From: Pseudomonas sp. URIL14HWK12:I12 | GTDB lineage: Bacteria > Pseudomonadota > Gammaproteobacteria > Pseudomonadales > Pseudomonadaceae | Direction: 5' to 3' | Assembly (NCBI RefSeq): GCF_003097135.1 | Contig: NZ_QEQL01000001.1 | Span: 930,001 to 994,000, forward strand | Length of the DNA: 64,000 nt | Part shown: one piece after another, positions 18,312-26,650 of the stretch | How positions within the stretch are numbered: position 1 is the stretch's first letter | How the letters are laid out: the number at the start of each line of letters is the position of its first letter | Position numbers and translations under genes: made by a program | The notes under the pieces: generated by a model | The model's input: the letters and a program-made list of their open reading frames with translations, nothing else | What the model was told of the DNA's origin: nothing | Databases searched by the model: none

Positions 18312-19760
18312 TCAAGGGTAAGCAGGAATGTTCCCACTTTCGTCGCACAGCTGGGTGGCGAGCACGCCCAGCGTCATCACTGCCTGCTCGGTCTCGGCGT
18401 TCCATGGAATGCCGCAGTTAAGCCGAATGCAGTGGTTGAACTGTTCGGTATTGCTGAAGATCAGCCCGGGCGCGATAGACAGCCCATGCTCGAGTGCGCG
18501 CACGTGCAGCTCTTGGGCATCTACCCTTCCCGGCAAGCTCACCCACAATACGAACCCACCCACCGGCCGGCTCATCTGGGTGCCGGCGGGGAAATGCTGC
18601 TGCACCGCGAGCTGATACACACTCAGGTTCTTGCGAAACTCCTGGCGCATGTAACGCAAATGGCGGTCGTGCCCACCATGCTCAAGATAAGCCGACACCG
18701 CAACCTGCGTGACGCTGCAGGCCGAGTGGGTGCTGAAGGTCTGCAACCGCTGAACCTCGGGTTGGTATCTGCCGGCCAGCATCCAGCCGATCCGAACACC
18801 CGGGGCGAGCGTCTTCGAAAAGCTCGAGCAATAGATGACCTGCCCAGCCTTGTCAAAAGCCTTCAGCGCCTTGTGCCGGCCCGGGTCGAAGACCAGTTCG
18901 CCAGATACGTCATCCTCGATCACCTGGATGTCGAACTCCCCTGCCAGCCGCAACAGCTGCTTTTGCCGCTCCTCGGGCATGGTGCTGCCCAGGGGGTTAC
19001 TCAACCGAGCCGAAAGTACCAAGGCTTTGATCGACCATTGATTGGCAGCCAGTTGCAGCGCCTCGACACTGATGCCCAGTGCCGGGTCGCTCGGGATTTC
19101 GATGACCTTGAGCCCCAGCAGATCGGCCATTTGCAACAAGCCATAATAGGTCGGCGACTCGGCAGCGATAAGGTCACCTGGGCGAGTGAGCACCCGCAGC
19201 GCCATCTGCAGAGCGTCTACCGCGCCATGGGTGATCACTACCTCACCCGGGTCGACGACCACGCCAGAATCCCGCATGCGGATCGCGATCTGCCTGCGCA
19301 GGGGCTCATAGCCAGGGCTGTACATATAGCTGAAGGCCCGCTGGCTCTGAAAGCGGGTTACACGCGCCATCTGCTGATGCAACGCACGCACCGGCAGGTA
19401 AGAGGGGTGTGCGACGGCCGAGCCGAGCGGAAACACGCCATCTCGGCGTGACTCATCGAGCACCTGCTGGATGATGCTGCTGCGCGTCACCAAACCGGGC
19501 CGCTCGACCTTGGCGATGTCAGGGGTGGGCGCAGTCAAAGCCGGTGTCTGGTGAACGTAGTAACCTGACTGCGGCCGTGCGCGTATCAGGCCCTGATCTT
19601 CAAGGCTGGCGTAGGCCTGGAGCACCGTGGCATGGCTTACGTTGAGCTGCACGCTCATCTTGCGCACCGAAGGCACTTTTTCCCCTGGGCGGTAGACCCC
19701 GAGCCGAATGTCGTCAGCCAGTTGTTGAGCGATACGCTGGTACAGCAGCAGTTGCGTCAT
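18312..19760 (-). CDS. MocR-type regulator (GntR DNA-binding domain fused to PLP aminotransferase fold)
   Basis: A 482-residue protein. The winged-helix GntR domain is at about 1-70 (YQRIAQQLADDIRLGVYRPG, VPSVRKMSVQLNVSHATV). An aminotransferase class I domain follows (about 105-475), with the PLP lysine K316 in SSFSKTLAPGVRIGW. Such proteins usually sense an amino acid or vitamer and control a neighbouring gene. Here the adjacent genes give no obvious metabolic target. In IEDDVSGEL the position often occupied by an aromatic residue in DDxYGxL is a serine, which may affect PLP handling. Its own upstream gap (19761-19892) is unremarkable. Confidence 0.88.
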   Translation of the reverse strand: MTQLLLYQRIAQQLADDIRLGVYRPGEKVPSVRKMSVQLNVSHATVLQAYASLEDQGLIRARPQSGYYVHQTPALTAPTPDIAKVERPGLVTRSSIIQQVLDESRRDGVFPLGSAVAHPSYLPVRALHQQMARVTRFQSQRAFSYMYSPGYEPLRRQIAIRMRDSGVVVDPGEVVITHGAVDALQMALRVLTRPGDLIAAESPTYYGLLQMADLLGLKVIEIPSDPALGISVEALQLAANQWSIKALVLSARLSNPLGSTMPEERQKQLLRLAGEFDIQVIEDDVSGELVFDPGRHKALKAFDKAGQVIYCSSFSKTLAPGVRIGWMLAGRYQPEVQRLQTFSTHSACSVTQVAVSAYLEHGGHDRHLRYMRQEFRKNLSVYQLAVQQHFPAGTQMSRPVGGFVLWVSLPGRVDAQELHVRALEHGLSIAPGLIFSNTEQFNHCIRLNCGIPWNAETEQAVMTLGVLATQLCDESGNIPAYP

Positions 19761-19892
19761 CCACCACGCCTTGCCGGATAAGGGTCATGTAACGGCCAAA
19801 CTGTAACGCATCCATCGGGCAAATAGCAGCGCGCGCCATGGCTGTGTCGTTTTCAAGTATGCACACGCGCTGCCCGTGAGCGCCGAACGGGC

Positions 19893-20696
19893 TTACTCCC
19901 GCTCGGGACCGAGTGCGCCCTTGCGATCGGAGATGACGACCTCCACCCTCCGGTTCAGTGCCCTGCCCCGCTCAGTGGCATTGGCTTCCAGAGGAAATTG
20001 GCCGCCGTAGCCACGCACTGTCATCCGCTCAGGCGCCACCCCAAGGCTGCCCAGCAGCTCAACTACCGCCTGAGCCCGCGATTGGGACAACGCCAGGTTA
20101 TCGCCGGCACTGCCGGTGCTGTCGGTGTAGCCTTCCACGCGCACAACCCGGCGAGGGTTGAGTTGAAGAAACTGCGCCAGTTGCAGCAGTACGCGATTGG
20201 CAGACGGCTTGAGCTGCGCGTCGCCGGCATCGAACAGATCTTCACCCAGGTTGATGACCAAACCCCGGTCATCGCCGGGCGCGGCGAGCGCCAACAGCTG
20301 TTGCTCAACCCATTGGCTCTGGCGCTGCACGCTGTTCAGGCGCGATTCGCGAAGCGCTACCTGAAGGCGTTGGCGGTCGGCATCCAGCCGTCTGGCTTGC
20401 TCGTCGGCCAGCGCAGCACTGGCGTGCGCCCGCGCTATCTGGGCGTACCGCAGGCTCAACTGGGCATAGTGATCCGCATCGTTGTCGCCACCCCAATACT
20501 GCGCAAGCCGCTCAGCACGCTGCAGCGACTCTTCGGCCCGGGTCACGTCCAGCGGCGCCAGGCGCAGGGCATCGGCATCCCCTTGCAGCGCAGCCACATC
20601 AGCCGTTGCACGTTGCAGCGCCTCTGGCGCACTGCCGCTGCGCGCACATGCGGCACACGCCAGGGCTGCCACGATGATCATCCAATGCCTATTCAT
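19893..20696 (-). CDS. OmpA-family protein with N-terminal DUF4398-like helical region
   Basis: A 267-residue protein. It has a short lipoprotein-like leader (AALACAAC). A helical, Ala/Arg/Gln-rich region follows (about 25-135, DUF4398-like). The C-terminal OmpA peptidoglycan-binding domain spans about 150-255 (GEDLFDAGDAQLKPSA, VEGYTDSTGS, SRAQAVVELL, GYGGQFP, NRRVEVVI). It should bridge the envelope to peptidoglycan. Its ATG overlaps the stop of the upstream DUF4398 gene by 4 nt, so they are co-translated. The lipobox is not perfect and membrane anchoring is inferred. Confidence 0.85.
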   Translation of the reverse strand: MNRHWMIIVAALACAACARSGSAPEALQRATADVAALQGDADALRLAPLDVTRAEESLQRAERLAQYWGGDNDADHYAQLSLRYAQIARAHASAALADEQARRLDADRQRLQVALRESRLNSVQRQSQWVEQQLLALAAPGDDRGLVINLGEDLFDAGDAQLKPSANRVLLQLAQFLQLNPRRVVRVEGYTDSTGSAGDNLALSQSRAQAVVELLGSLGVAPERMTVRGYGGQFPLEANATERGRALNRRVEVVISDRKGALGPERE

Positions 20697-21043
20697 TGCC
20701 CCTCCAATTGCTCGCGTAGCCGCTTGATACGCACCTGCAGTTGCGCCGTGCGGGCCTGCTGTTGCGCTTGCAGCACCAATGCCTCAGCGAGCCGGGCATC
20801 GAGTTCCGCTTGCTCGGCAGCCTGGCGGGCGGGCTTGTTGCGCCCGCTGGCCAGCTCTGCGCGCGCCTGTGCGGCATGTTCGCGTGCCTGGGCGAGCTCG
20901 GGCTGGTCCTGCGCCCCGCTGGCCGTGGCCTGGGCAATCGCCTCGTCGGTGACGCGCAGTTGTTCAGTGGGCACTGGATCACTGGAACAGCCTGCAAGGG
21001 CCATCAGCAATAGCAAAGTGGAGCGTTTTGAATTCACACGCAT
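20693..21043 (-). CDS. DUF4398-domain lipoprotein
   Basis: A 116-residue protein with a lipoprotein signal (LLLLMALAGC, lipidated Cys after LAG). The rest is almost entirely helical and likely coiled coil, rich in Ala, Gln, Glu and Arg (AREHAAQARAEL, RQAAEQAELDARLAEAL). It probably sits on the inner face of the outer membrane. It overlaps the periplasmic-binding-protein gene by one base (TAATG) upstream and the OmpA gene by four bases downstream, giving a tight three-gene operon. Confidence 0.85.
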   Translation of the reverse strand: MRVNSKRSTLLLLMALAGCSSDPVPTEQLRVTDEAIAQATASGAQDQPELAQAREHAAQARAELASGRNKPARQAAEQAELDARLAEALVLQAQQQARTAQLQVRIKRLREQLEGQ

Positions 21044-21849
21044 TACCTGGAAGAAGATTGTGACGCTTTCTGCTGTGCAGCCCAGCGCTGTACGTTGCTT
21101 TGAAGTATGCCCGGCAGGCGGCCGGAAGCGGTCAGCTCCGCCATTTTCTTTGCAAGCTGGCCCCGGAGCCAGGCGTCGTTGCAGCTCGAATCATGCCCCA
21201 ATGCAAGGTGCAGCCCGGGGCGGTCGACCACAAGCGGGCGCGCTTGGACGCCAGCTTCCAGACCTCGCGCATTGACGACCGCCTGCCCGGCATAACGCGG
21301 TGCGAGAATATACTCCACCTGCCCTGATGCCAGGCGCTCGAAGGTGCGGGTGAGGTTCTGAGGGCGCTCCAGCGAAAGGCTGGCTTGAGCGAATGCAAGA
21401 AACTCGGGAGTCATCCGTGCGCGCGCCGACAGCGCGCCAGGCTTGCCGGTAAGGTCGGCCAGGCGCTCGAGCGGTTCGACGCTGCCCGCTTTCGCCCAGA
21501 CCAGATAGTCGTTCTGCGCAAGCGCCGGGTAAACGTAATCGAGGTGCTCCAACTCGGCGTCCATCAAAGGCTGGTCGGCCAACAGGTCCATCCGGCCGCT
21601 GCGCACCTGCGCAAGCGCCTCGCCGCGGCGCCCCCCGTAGCGCATGTCGATACGCACCCCTATCTGGCTCCCGATCTCTGCCAGCACGTCTGCGCTGGCT
21701 CCGATCAGGCGCTCAGAGTCATTAGGGTCGCGCCACAGAAACGGGGGAGCATCAGGGCTGCCGGTGGCCACCAGGCGCGTACAGTGCTCTGCCGCTTGGG
21801 CGTTGCTGGCCAACAAGGCGAGGGCCAGAAAGCCAACAATGGGTTTCAT
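21043..21849 (-). CDS. Periplasmic substrate-binding protein (SBP_bac_3 fold)
   Basis: A 268-residue protein with a signal peptide (MKPIVGFLALALLASNAQA). The two-lobe family 3 solute-binding fold follows (DAPPFLWRD, LIGASADVLAEIGSQIGVRI, MDLLADQPLMDAELEHLDYV). It would bind an amino acid or similar ligand. No ABC permease or ATPase gene lies nearby. Instead it heads an operon with two envelope proteins, so a sensing or structural role is as likely as transport. The start at 21849 is chosen over the in-frame 21888 because it begins the signal peptide. Confidence 0.82.
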   Translation of the reverse strand: MKPIVGFLALALLASNAQAAEHCTRLVATGSPDAPPFLWRDPNDSERLIGASADVLAEIGSQIGVRIDMRYGGRRGEALAQVRSGRMDLLADQPLMDAELEHLDYVYPALAQNDYLVWAKAGSVEPLERLADLTGKPGALSARARMTPEFLAFAQASLSLERPQNLTRTFERLASGQVEYILAPRYAGQAVVNARGLEAGVQARPLVVDRPGLHLALGHDSSCNDAWLRGQLAKKMAELTASGRLPGILQSNVQRWAAQQKASQSSSR

Positions 21850-21876
21850 CAGTGCATGTCCTTGTGCGCAAATGAA

Positions 21877-21898
21877 GAACCCGGGCAAGCCCGGGTTC
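21877..21898 (-). terminator. Intrinsic terminator of etfBA
   Basis: A perfect 10-bp inverted repeat, GAACCCGGGC / GCCCGGGTTC, just after etfA. On the minus strand it is followed by TTCATTTG. It separates etfBA from the binding-protein operon. Confidence 0.75.
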
Positions 21899-21916
21899 GT
21901 CTGGCACGGCAGTTTA

Positions 21917-22846
21917 TCAGACCAGCTTTTCGAGCTCCGGCACAGCCTCGAACAGGTCGGCTACCAAACCGTAATCGGCAACCTGGAAGATAGGCGCCTC
22001 TTCATCCTTGTTGATCGCAACGATCACCTTGGAGTCTTTCATGCCAGCCAGGTGCTGAATGGCACCGGAGATACCTACGGCGATGTAGAGCTGCGGCGCG
22101 ACGATCTTGCCGGTCTGGCCGACCTGCATGTCATTGGGCACGAAGCCTGCATCCACTGCCGCACGGGACGCACCCACGGCAGCGCCGAGCTTGTCGGCCA
22201 GTGAATAAAGGTGCTTGAAGTTGTCGCCGTTCTGCATGCCGCGGCCACCGGACACCACTACCTTGGCAGCGGTCAGTTCGGGGCGGTCGGATTTGGCCAG
22301 CTCTTCGCCAACGAAGGTCGCCAGGCCCGAATCATGTGCACTGGTAACTGCCTCGATTGCTGCGGAGCCACCTTCGGCCGCTACGGCATCGAAACCGGTG
22401 GTGCGCACGCTGATCACCTTGACCGAAGCGCTGGATTGAACCGTGGCGATCGCGTTGCCTGCGTAGATCGGCCGCTTGAAGGTATCGGCCGATTCGACGG
22501 CGATGATCTCGGAGATCTGGTCGACGTCCAGCAGCGCAGCCACACGAGGCAGGTAGTTCTTGCCGTTGGTGGTGGCCGGGGCCAGCACGTGGCTGTAACT
22601 GCTAGCCAGCTCTGCCACCAGCGGGGCGATGTTTTCCGGCAGCAGGTGGTCGTAGGCGGCATTGTCGGCCTTGAGCACCTTGGCGACACCGGCAACCTGA
22701 GCGGCAGCCTGGGCCGCAGCGTCGATGCCTGCACCGGCCACCAGCACATGAATATCACCACCGATCTTCTGCGCTGCGGCAACGGTATTCAGGGTGGCAG
22801 CGCCCAGTGCGCCGTTTTCGTGTTCAGCGATTACCAGGATAGCCAT
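21917..22846 (-). CDS. etfA: Electron transfer flavoprotein alpha subunit
   Basis: A 309-residue protein. The C-terminal FAD-binding domain carries [47 protein letters not shown] and [10 protein letters not shown]. With EtfB it takes electrons from acyl-CoA and other flavin dehydrogenases and passes them to ETF-quinone oxidoreductase, encoded divergently at 24117. Its ATG overlaps the etfB stop by one base (TGATG). Confidence 0.97.
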   Translation of the reverse strand: MAILVIAEHENGALGAATLNTVAAAQKIGGDIHVLVAGAGIDAAAQAAAQVAGVAKVLKADNAAYDHLLPENIAPLVAELASSYSHVLAPATTNGKNYLPRVAALLDVDQISEIIAVESADTFKRPIYAGNAIATVQSSASVKVISVRTTGFDAVAAEGGSAAIEAVTSAHDSGLATFVGEELAKSDRPELTAAKVVVSGGRGMQNGDNFKHLYSLADKLGAAVGASRAAVDAGFVPNDMQVGQTGKIVAPQLYIAVGISGAIQHLAGMKDSKVIVAINKDEEAPIFQVADYGLVADLFEAVPELEKLV

Positions 22847-23595
22847 CAGATCACCTTTGCCTCGTTCTTGAGTTTTTCCACCAGCTCGGCAACCGAGCCT
22901 ACCTTGATGCCCGCGCCACGTGCAGCGGGCGCTTCGACCTTGACGATGGTATTGGTCGAAGCGGTGGAGACGCCGAGATCAGCCGGTGCCAGGGTTTCAA
23001 GCGGCTTCTTCTTGGCCTTCATGATATTGGGCAGCGTCGCGTAGCGCGGCTCGTTCAGGCGCAGGTCAGTAGTGACGATCGCCGGGAGCTTGAGAGAAAC
23101 GGTTTGCAGGCCGCCATCGATTTCCCGGGTGACACGCGCCTTGTCACCATCGATTTCGACTTTGGAAGCGAAGGTGCCCTGGGCGTAGCCGGTGAGCGCA
23201 GCGAGCATCTGGCCGGTCTGGTTGTTGTCGCTGTCGATGGCCTGCTTGCCCAGGATCACCAGCTGCGGCTGCTCCTTGTCGACCACAGCCTTGAGGGCCT
23301 TGGCGATGGCCAGCGAACTGAGCTCTTCGTCGGTCGCTACCAGCACCGCCCGGTCGGCGCCCAGCGCCAGTGCAGTACGCAGTTGCTCTTGAGCAGTGGT
23401 AGGCCCCACGGACACCGCGATCACCTCGGTGGCGATGCCTTTTTCCTTCAGGCGTACAGCTTCCTCGACGGCGATTTCGCAGAAGGGGTTCATCGACATC
23501 TTGACGTTTGCAAGATCGACGCCGGAGTTGTCCGCCTTGACGCGAACCTTGACGTTATAGTCGACCACTCGTTTGACAGCTACAAGAACCTTCAT
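22846..23595 (-). CDS. etfB: Electron transfer flavoprotein beta subunit
   Basis: A 249-residue protein. It begins [19 protein letters not shown] and carries the AMP-binding region ([36 protein letters not shown]) and the recognition-loop segment that docks partner dehydrogenases ([10 protein letters not shown]). It pairs with EtfA. The preceding 345-nt stretch before the likely promoter is unusually long for a leader. Control by a PsrA-type operator at 23971-23984 is likely. Confidence 0.97.
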   Translation of the reverse strand: MKVLVAVKRVVDYNVKVRVKADNSGVDLANVKMSMNPFCEIAVEEAVRLKEKGIATEVIAVSVGPTTAQEQLRTALALGADRAVLVATDEELSSLAIAKALKAVVDKEQPQLVILGKQAIDSDNNQTGQMLAALTGYAQGTFASKVEIDGDKARVTREIDGGLQTVSLKLPAIVTTDLRLNEPRYATLPNIMKAKKKPLETLAPADLGVSTASTNTIVKVEAPAARGAGIKVGSVAELVEKLKNEAKVI

Positions 23596-23947
23596 GGATT
23601 CCTCGTTACTCTCCGGTAAAAGGGTATCGCCTGGCTGAGCCCTGCGAGTGCTGCGGCGCGGCCCTGAAACGAGCGGCCACGCCTGGCATCAATGAAACGA
23701 CGCACTGCCCTGCCCATGCACGGCCTGCGACGGCGGCCAGATGCCGCAACGGCAAACCCTGGCCAACCGGTGTAAACTGCCCGGCTGCACGGCAAACGCC
23801 ATTGACCAACCGGCCTTGCGCGGCTGCGTGGGGAGGTGAAACACCTGCTCCGACGGCACCCTTAAGCGCGAACCGCTCGTATCTTGACCGCATAGCCACC
23901 CCCGGTCAATACGCGGAACTGGCCGGTCACACCGGTTGAACCCCGCG

Positions 23948-23977
23948 ATTTTACAGGCTTGCGGCAAATTCAAACAA
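23948..23977 (-). promoter_or_regulatory. Possible etfBA promoter
   Basis: On the minus strand TTGTTT (23977-23972), an 18-bp spacer and TAAAAT (23953-23948). The -10 is fair and the -35 weak. The -35 falls inside the PsrA-type operator, which would explain repression. This is a tentative assignment. Confidence 0.4.
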
Positions 23978-23984
23978 ACGTTTG
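23971..23984. promoter_or_regulatory. PsrA-type operator shared by etfBA and etf-QO
   Basis: CAAAC-AAAC-GTTTG fits the published TetR-family PsrA consensus (G/C)AAAC-N2-4-GTTT(G/C) exactly, and contains the perfect palindrome CAAACGTTTG. It overlaps the likely -35 of etfBA and lies just upstream of the etf-QO -35. PsrA controls beta-oxidation and ETF genes in Pseudomonas and is released by long-chain fatty acids or their CoA esters. The match is seen in sequence; binding is inferred. Confidence 0.65.
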
Positions 23985-23987
23985 ATC

Positions 23988-24015
23988 TGGACCGGTGGTC
24001 TGGTGTAGATATAAT
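23988..24015 (+). promoter_or_regulatory. etf-QO promoter
   Basis: A perfect TATAAT -10 at 24010-24015, with TGGACC (23988-23993) as a weak -35 at 16-bp spacing. The leader to the GTG start at 24117 is about 95 nt. Confidence 0.65.
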
Positions 24016-24116
24016 GCCCAGCCAGTGTCAGCGGCCCTTGTAGCGTTTTACTTTTCCGCTACGCGCCGCCCGTGCAGCCCATTAGAAAAAAACGAGCCTT
24101 GTGTAGGAGATAACCT

Positions 24117-25772
24117 GTGGAACGCGAATACATGGAATTCGACGTCGTCATCGTCGGAGCAGGCCCCTCGGGCCTGTCCGCGGCCTGCCGCCTGAAACAG
24201 CAGGCCGCCGACGCGGGCCAGGAGATCAGCGTCTGCGTGGTCGAAAAAGGCTCGGAGGTCGGTGCTCATATACTTTCTGGCGCAGTGTTCGAACCGCGCG
24301 CACTCAGCGAGCTGTTCCCCGATTGGCAAGCCTTGGGCGCGCCGCTGAACACGCCCGTCACCCGTGACGACATCTATTTCCTCAAGAGTGCGACCGCAGC
24401 CACGAAGGTCCCCGACACCTTCGTGCCCAAGACCATGCACAATCAGGGCAACTACATCATCTCCCTGGGCAACCTGTGCCGTTGGCTGGCCCAGCAGGCC
24501 GAGAACCTGGGTGTTGAGGTCTACCCCGGCTTCGCTGCCCAGGAGGTGCTGTTCGACGAGCATGGCACCGTGCGCGGCATCATCACCGGCGACATGGGCG
24601 TAAACCGTGAAGGGCAGCCCAAGGAGGGCATGTACACCCCGGGCATGGAGCTGCGTGGCAAATACACGCTGTTCGCCGAAGGCTGCCGAGGCCATCTGGG
24701 CAAGCAATTGATCGAGCGTTTTGCCCTCGCTCAAGATGCCGACGCCCAGCATTACGGCATCGGCATCAAGGAAATCTGGGACGTGGCTCCGGAGAAACAT
24801 CAGCCCGGCCTGGTGGTGCACACCGCCGGCTGGCCTATGGACAACCAGAACATGGGCGGCTCGTTCCTCTATCACCTGGAGAACAACCAGGTGGTGGTCG
24901 GCCTGATCGTCGACCTGTCTTACACCAACCCCTACTTGTCGCCGTTCGACGAGTTCCAGCGCTACAAGCACCACCCGGTAGTGGCTCAGTACCTCGAGGG
25001 CGGGAAGCGCGTGGCCTACGGCGCGCGAGCCATCTGTAAGGGCGGCCTCAATTCGCTGCCCAAGATGATCTTCCCGGGCGGGGCGCTGATCGGCTGCGAC
25101 CTGGGCACCTTGAACTTCGCCAAAATCAAGGGCAGCCACACTGCCATGAAATCCGGAATGCTGGCTGCCGAAGCGATTGCAGCCAAACTGCTGGCCGGTG
25201 CCGAGGGTGGCGACCTACTGGAGGCTTATCCGCAGGCCTTCCGCGACAGCTGGCTGTATGACGAGCTGTTCCGCAGCCGTAATTTCGGCCCCGCGCTGCA
25301 CAAATACGGCGCCGTTCTAGGTGGCGCATTCAACTATATCGAGCAGAACTGGTTCGGCGGCAAGCTGCCTTTCACCCTGCACGATAACCAGCCTGATCAC
25401 GCCTGCCTCAAGCCTGCCGCTCAGGCCACACGGATCGAGTACCCCAAGCCAGACGGCAAGCTCAGCTTCGACAAGCTCAGCTCCGTGTTCCTCTCCAGCA
25501 CCAACCATGAGGAAGACCAGCCCTGCCACTTACACTTGGCCGATCCGTCGATCCCGCTGGCTAAAAACCTGCCGCTGTTCGATGAGCCTGCACAGCGCTA
25601 TTGCCCTGCAGGCGTGTATGAGGTGGTGAGCGAAGCCGACGGCACCAAGCGCTTCCAGATCAATGCGCAGAACTGCGTGCACTGCAAAACCTGCGACATC
25701 AAGGACCCTGCGCAAAACATCACCTGGGTTGCGCCAGAAGGCTCGGGCGGCCCTAACTACCCCAACATGTAA
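24117..25772 (+). CDS. Electron transfer flavoprotein-ubiquinone oxidoreductase
   Basis: A 551-residue membrane-associated flavoprotein. The N-terminal FAD fold is VVIVGAGPSGLSAACRL. The middle region carries the quinone and FAD contacts (GCRGHLGKQL, GGLNSLPKMIFPGGALIGCD). The C-terminal [4Fe-4S] ferredoxin-like domain shows CPAGVYEV, CVHCKTCDIKDP and NITW. It passes ETF electrons to ubiquinone. The start is GTG with TAGGAGA six bases upstream; an ATG five codons later is the alternative. It is divergent from etfBA with a shared operator. Confidence 0.96.
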   Translation: MEREYMEFDVVIVGAGPSGLSAACRLKQQAADAGQEISVCVVEKGSEVGAHILSGAVFEPRALSELFPDWQALGAPLNTPVTRDDIYFLKSATAATKVPDTFVPKTMHNQGNYIISLGNLCRWLAQQAENLGVEVYPGFAAQEVLFDEHGTVRGIITGDMGVNREGQPKEGMYTPGMELRGKYTLFAEGCRGHLGKQLIERFALAQDADAQHYGIGIKEIWDVAPEKHQPGLVVHTAGWPMDNQNMGGSFLYHLENNQVVVGLIVDLSYTNPYLSPFDEFQRYKHHPVVAQYLEGGKRVAYGARAICKGGLNSLPKMIFPGGALIGCDLGTLNFAKIKGSHTAMKSGMLAAEAIAAKLLAGAEGGDLLEAYPQAFRDSWLYDELFRSRNFGPALHKYGAVLGGAFNYIEQNWFGGKLPFTLHDNQPDHACLKPAAQATRIEYPKPDGKLSFDKLSSVFLSSTNHEEDQPCHLHLADPSIPLAKNLPLFDEPAQRYCPAGVYEVVSEADGTKRFQINAQNCVHCKTCDIKDPAQNITWVAPEGSGGPNYPNM

Positions 25773-25779
25773 CAGGCCC

Positions 25780-25815
25780 GGCTATCAGCGCGCGCCCAGC
25801 TCCGCGCTGATAGCC
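25780..25815 (+). terminator. Hairpin after etf-QO, embedded in the 3' end of the IclR gene
   Basis: A perfect 13-bp stem GGCTATCAGCGCG / CGCGCTGATAGCC with a 10-nt loop starts 8 bases after the etf-QO stop. Most of it lies inside the last codons of the convergent IclR-type gene. The following bases are TTCGCCG, so the U-tract is poor and strength is uncertain. Confidence 0.55.
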
Positions 25816-26540
25816 TTCGCCGCTTCGCACACCACCGGCAACAAATCAGCCATGCGCGCATCGGGCATGTAAGGCGAGGTGCTGGCAACACTGATCGCCG
25901 CGACGATCCTGCGGCTGGCATCGCGTACGGGCGCCGCCACACAGCGAATCGAGGGTTCGTTGTCTTCCAGGTCGAACGCATACTGCCCTGCTACATACGC
26001 CTGCATGCGCGTGCGTAGCGCCTGCCAGTCGGCACCGGGCAATGGGCAAGCTTCGAACAGCCGCAGCCATTCAGCCTCCTCCGCTTCGAGTAACAACGCC
26101 TTGCCGATACCGGTGCGCATCAACGGCATCCGGTGGCCCACGCGTGAACGCATCTCCGGGCCATTGCGGCCGGGCGTTTTATGCAGGTACAGCACCTCGT
26201 CGCCATCACGCACCGCCAAGTGAATGGTATCGCCGGTACTGGCAGAAAGGCGCGCCAGCCAAGGTTCGGCCAGCACTACCAGCGGTACCTCCTCGCGCGC
26301 CTGAAACCCCAGCTCGATCAAGCGTGCGCCGAGCCGGTAGCCACCCTGCGGCAACAGGCGCAGGTAACGCTCCTCGACCAGTGCACTGACCAGCCGGTGC
26401 GTGGTGCTGCGAGTGGTGCCGACGCGCTCGCCGATACTCTTGAGATCGCAGGCGCCCCTGGCCACTGCATCGATGACCGCGAGGCCGCGAAGCAGGGTCT
26501 GGGTGCCGGTGGGTGCTGCACCGGAAGGTACCTCGGACAT
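25785..26540 (-). CDS. IclR-family transcriptional regulator, probably of the galactonate genes
   Basis: A 251-residue protein. The N-terminal winged helix is at about 15-75 (LLRGLAVIDAVARGACDLKSI, GTTRSTTHRLVSALVEERYL). The C-terminal IclR effector domain is at about 90-245 (HLAVRDGDEVLYLHK, SRVGHRMPLMRTGIGKALL, APVRDASRRIVAAISV). It flanks the dgo genes, so it is the obvious local regulator of galactonate use, sensing galactonate or a keto-deoxy intermediate. That link rests on position only. It is divergent from the HAD gene and convergent with etf-QO. Confidence 0.88.
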   Translation of the reverse strand: MSEVPSGAAPTGTQTLLRGLAVIDAVARGACDLKSIGERVGTTRSTTHRLVSALVEERYLRLLPQGGYRLGARLIELGFQAREEVPLVVLAEPWLARLSASTGDTIHLAVRDGDEVLYLHKTPGRNGPEMRSRVGHRMPLMRTGIGKALLLEAEEAEWLRLFEACPLPGADWQALRTRMQAYVAGQYAFDLEDNEPSIRCVAAPVRDASRRIVAAISVASTSPYMPDARMADLLPVVCEAAKAISAELGAR

Positions 26541-26650
26541 GAATGAGCCTTGTGAATAAAGGGGGCCATTATGCGCAGCCCCTTTGGCGCTGGGAACCCG
26601 GGCCGGGCACCGCTATCCTACAGAACACGTTTACCTGACCCCGAGGCCCC

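Larger units (their letters stand above)
23596..24116. other. Divergent control region between etfB and etf-QO
   Basis: 521 bp without a supported gene. Short open frames exist here but lack ribosome sites and family matches. The right third holds the PsrA-type operator and promoters for both directions (23948-24015). The left 345 bp (23596-23940) would be the etfB leader; it is GC-rich and I recognise no known element in it. Confidence 0.65.

Noticed and set aside
23606..23973. Small open frames in the etfB-etf-QO gap
   Set aside because: No ribosome sites, no family features, and they overlap each other in several frames, as expected from GC-rich non-coding DNA.
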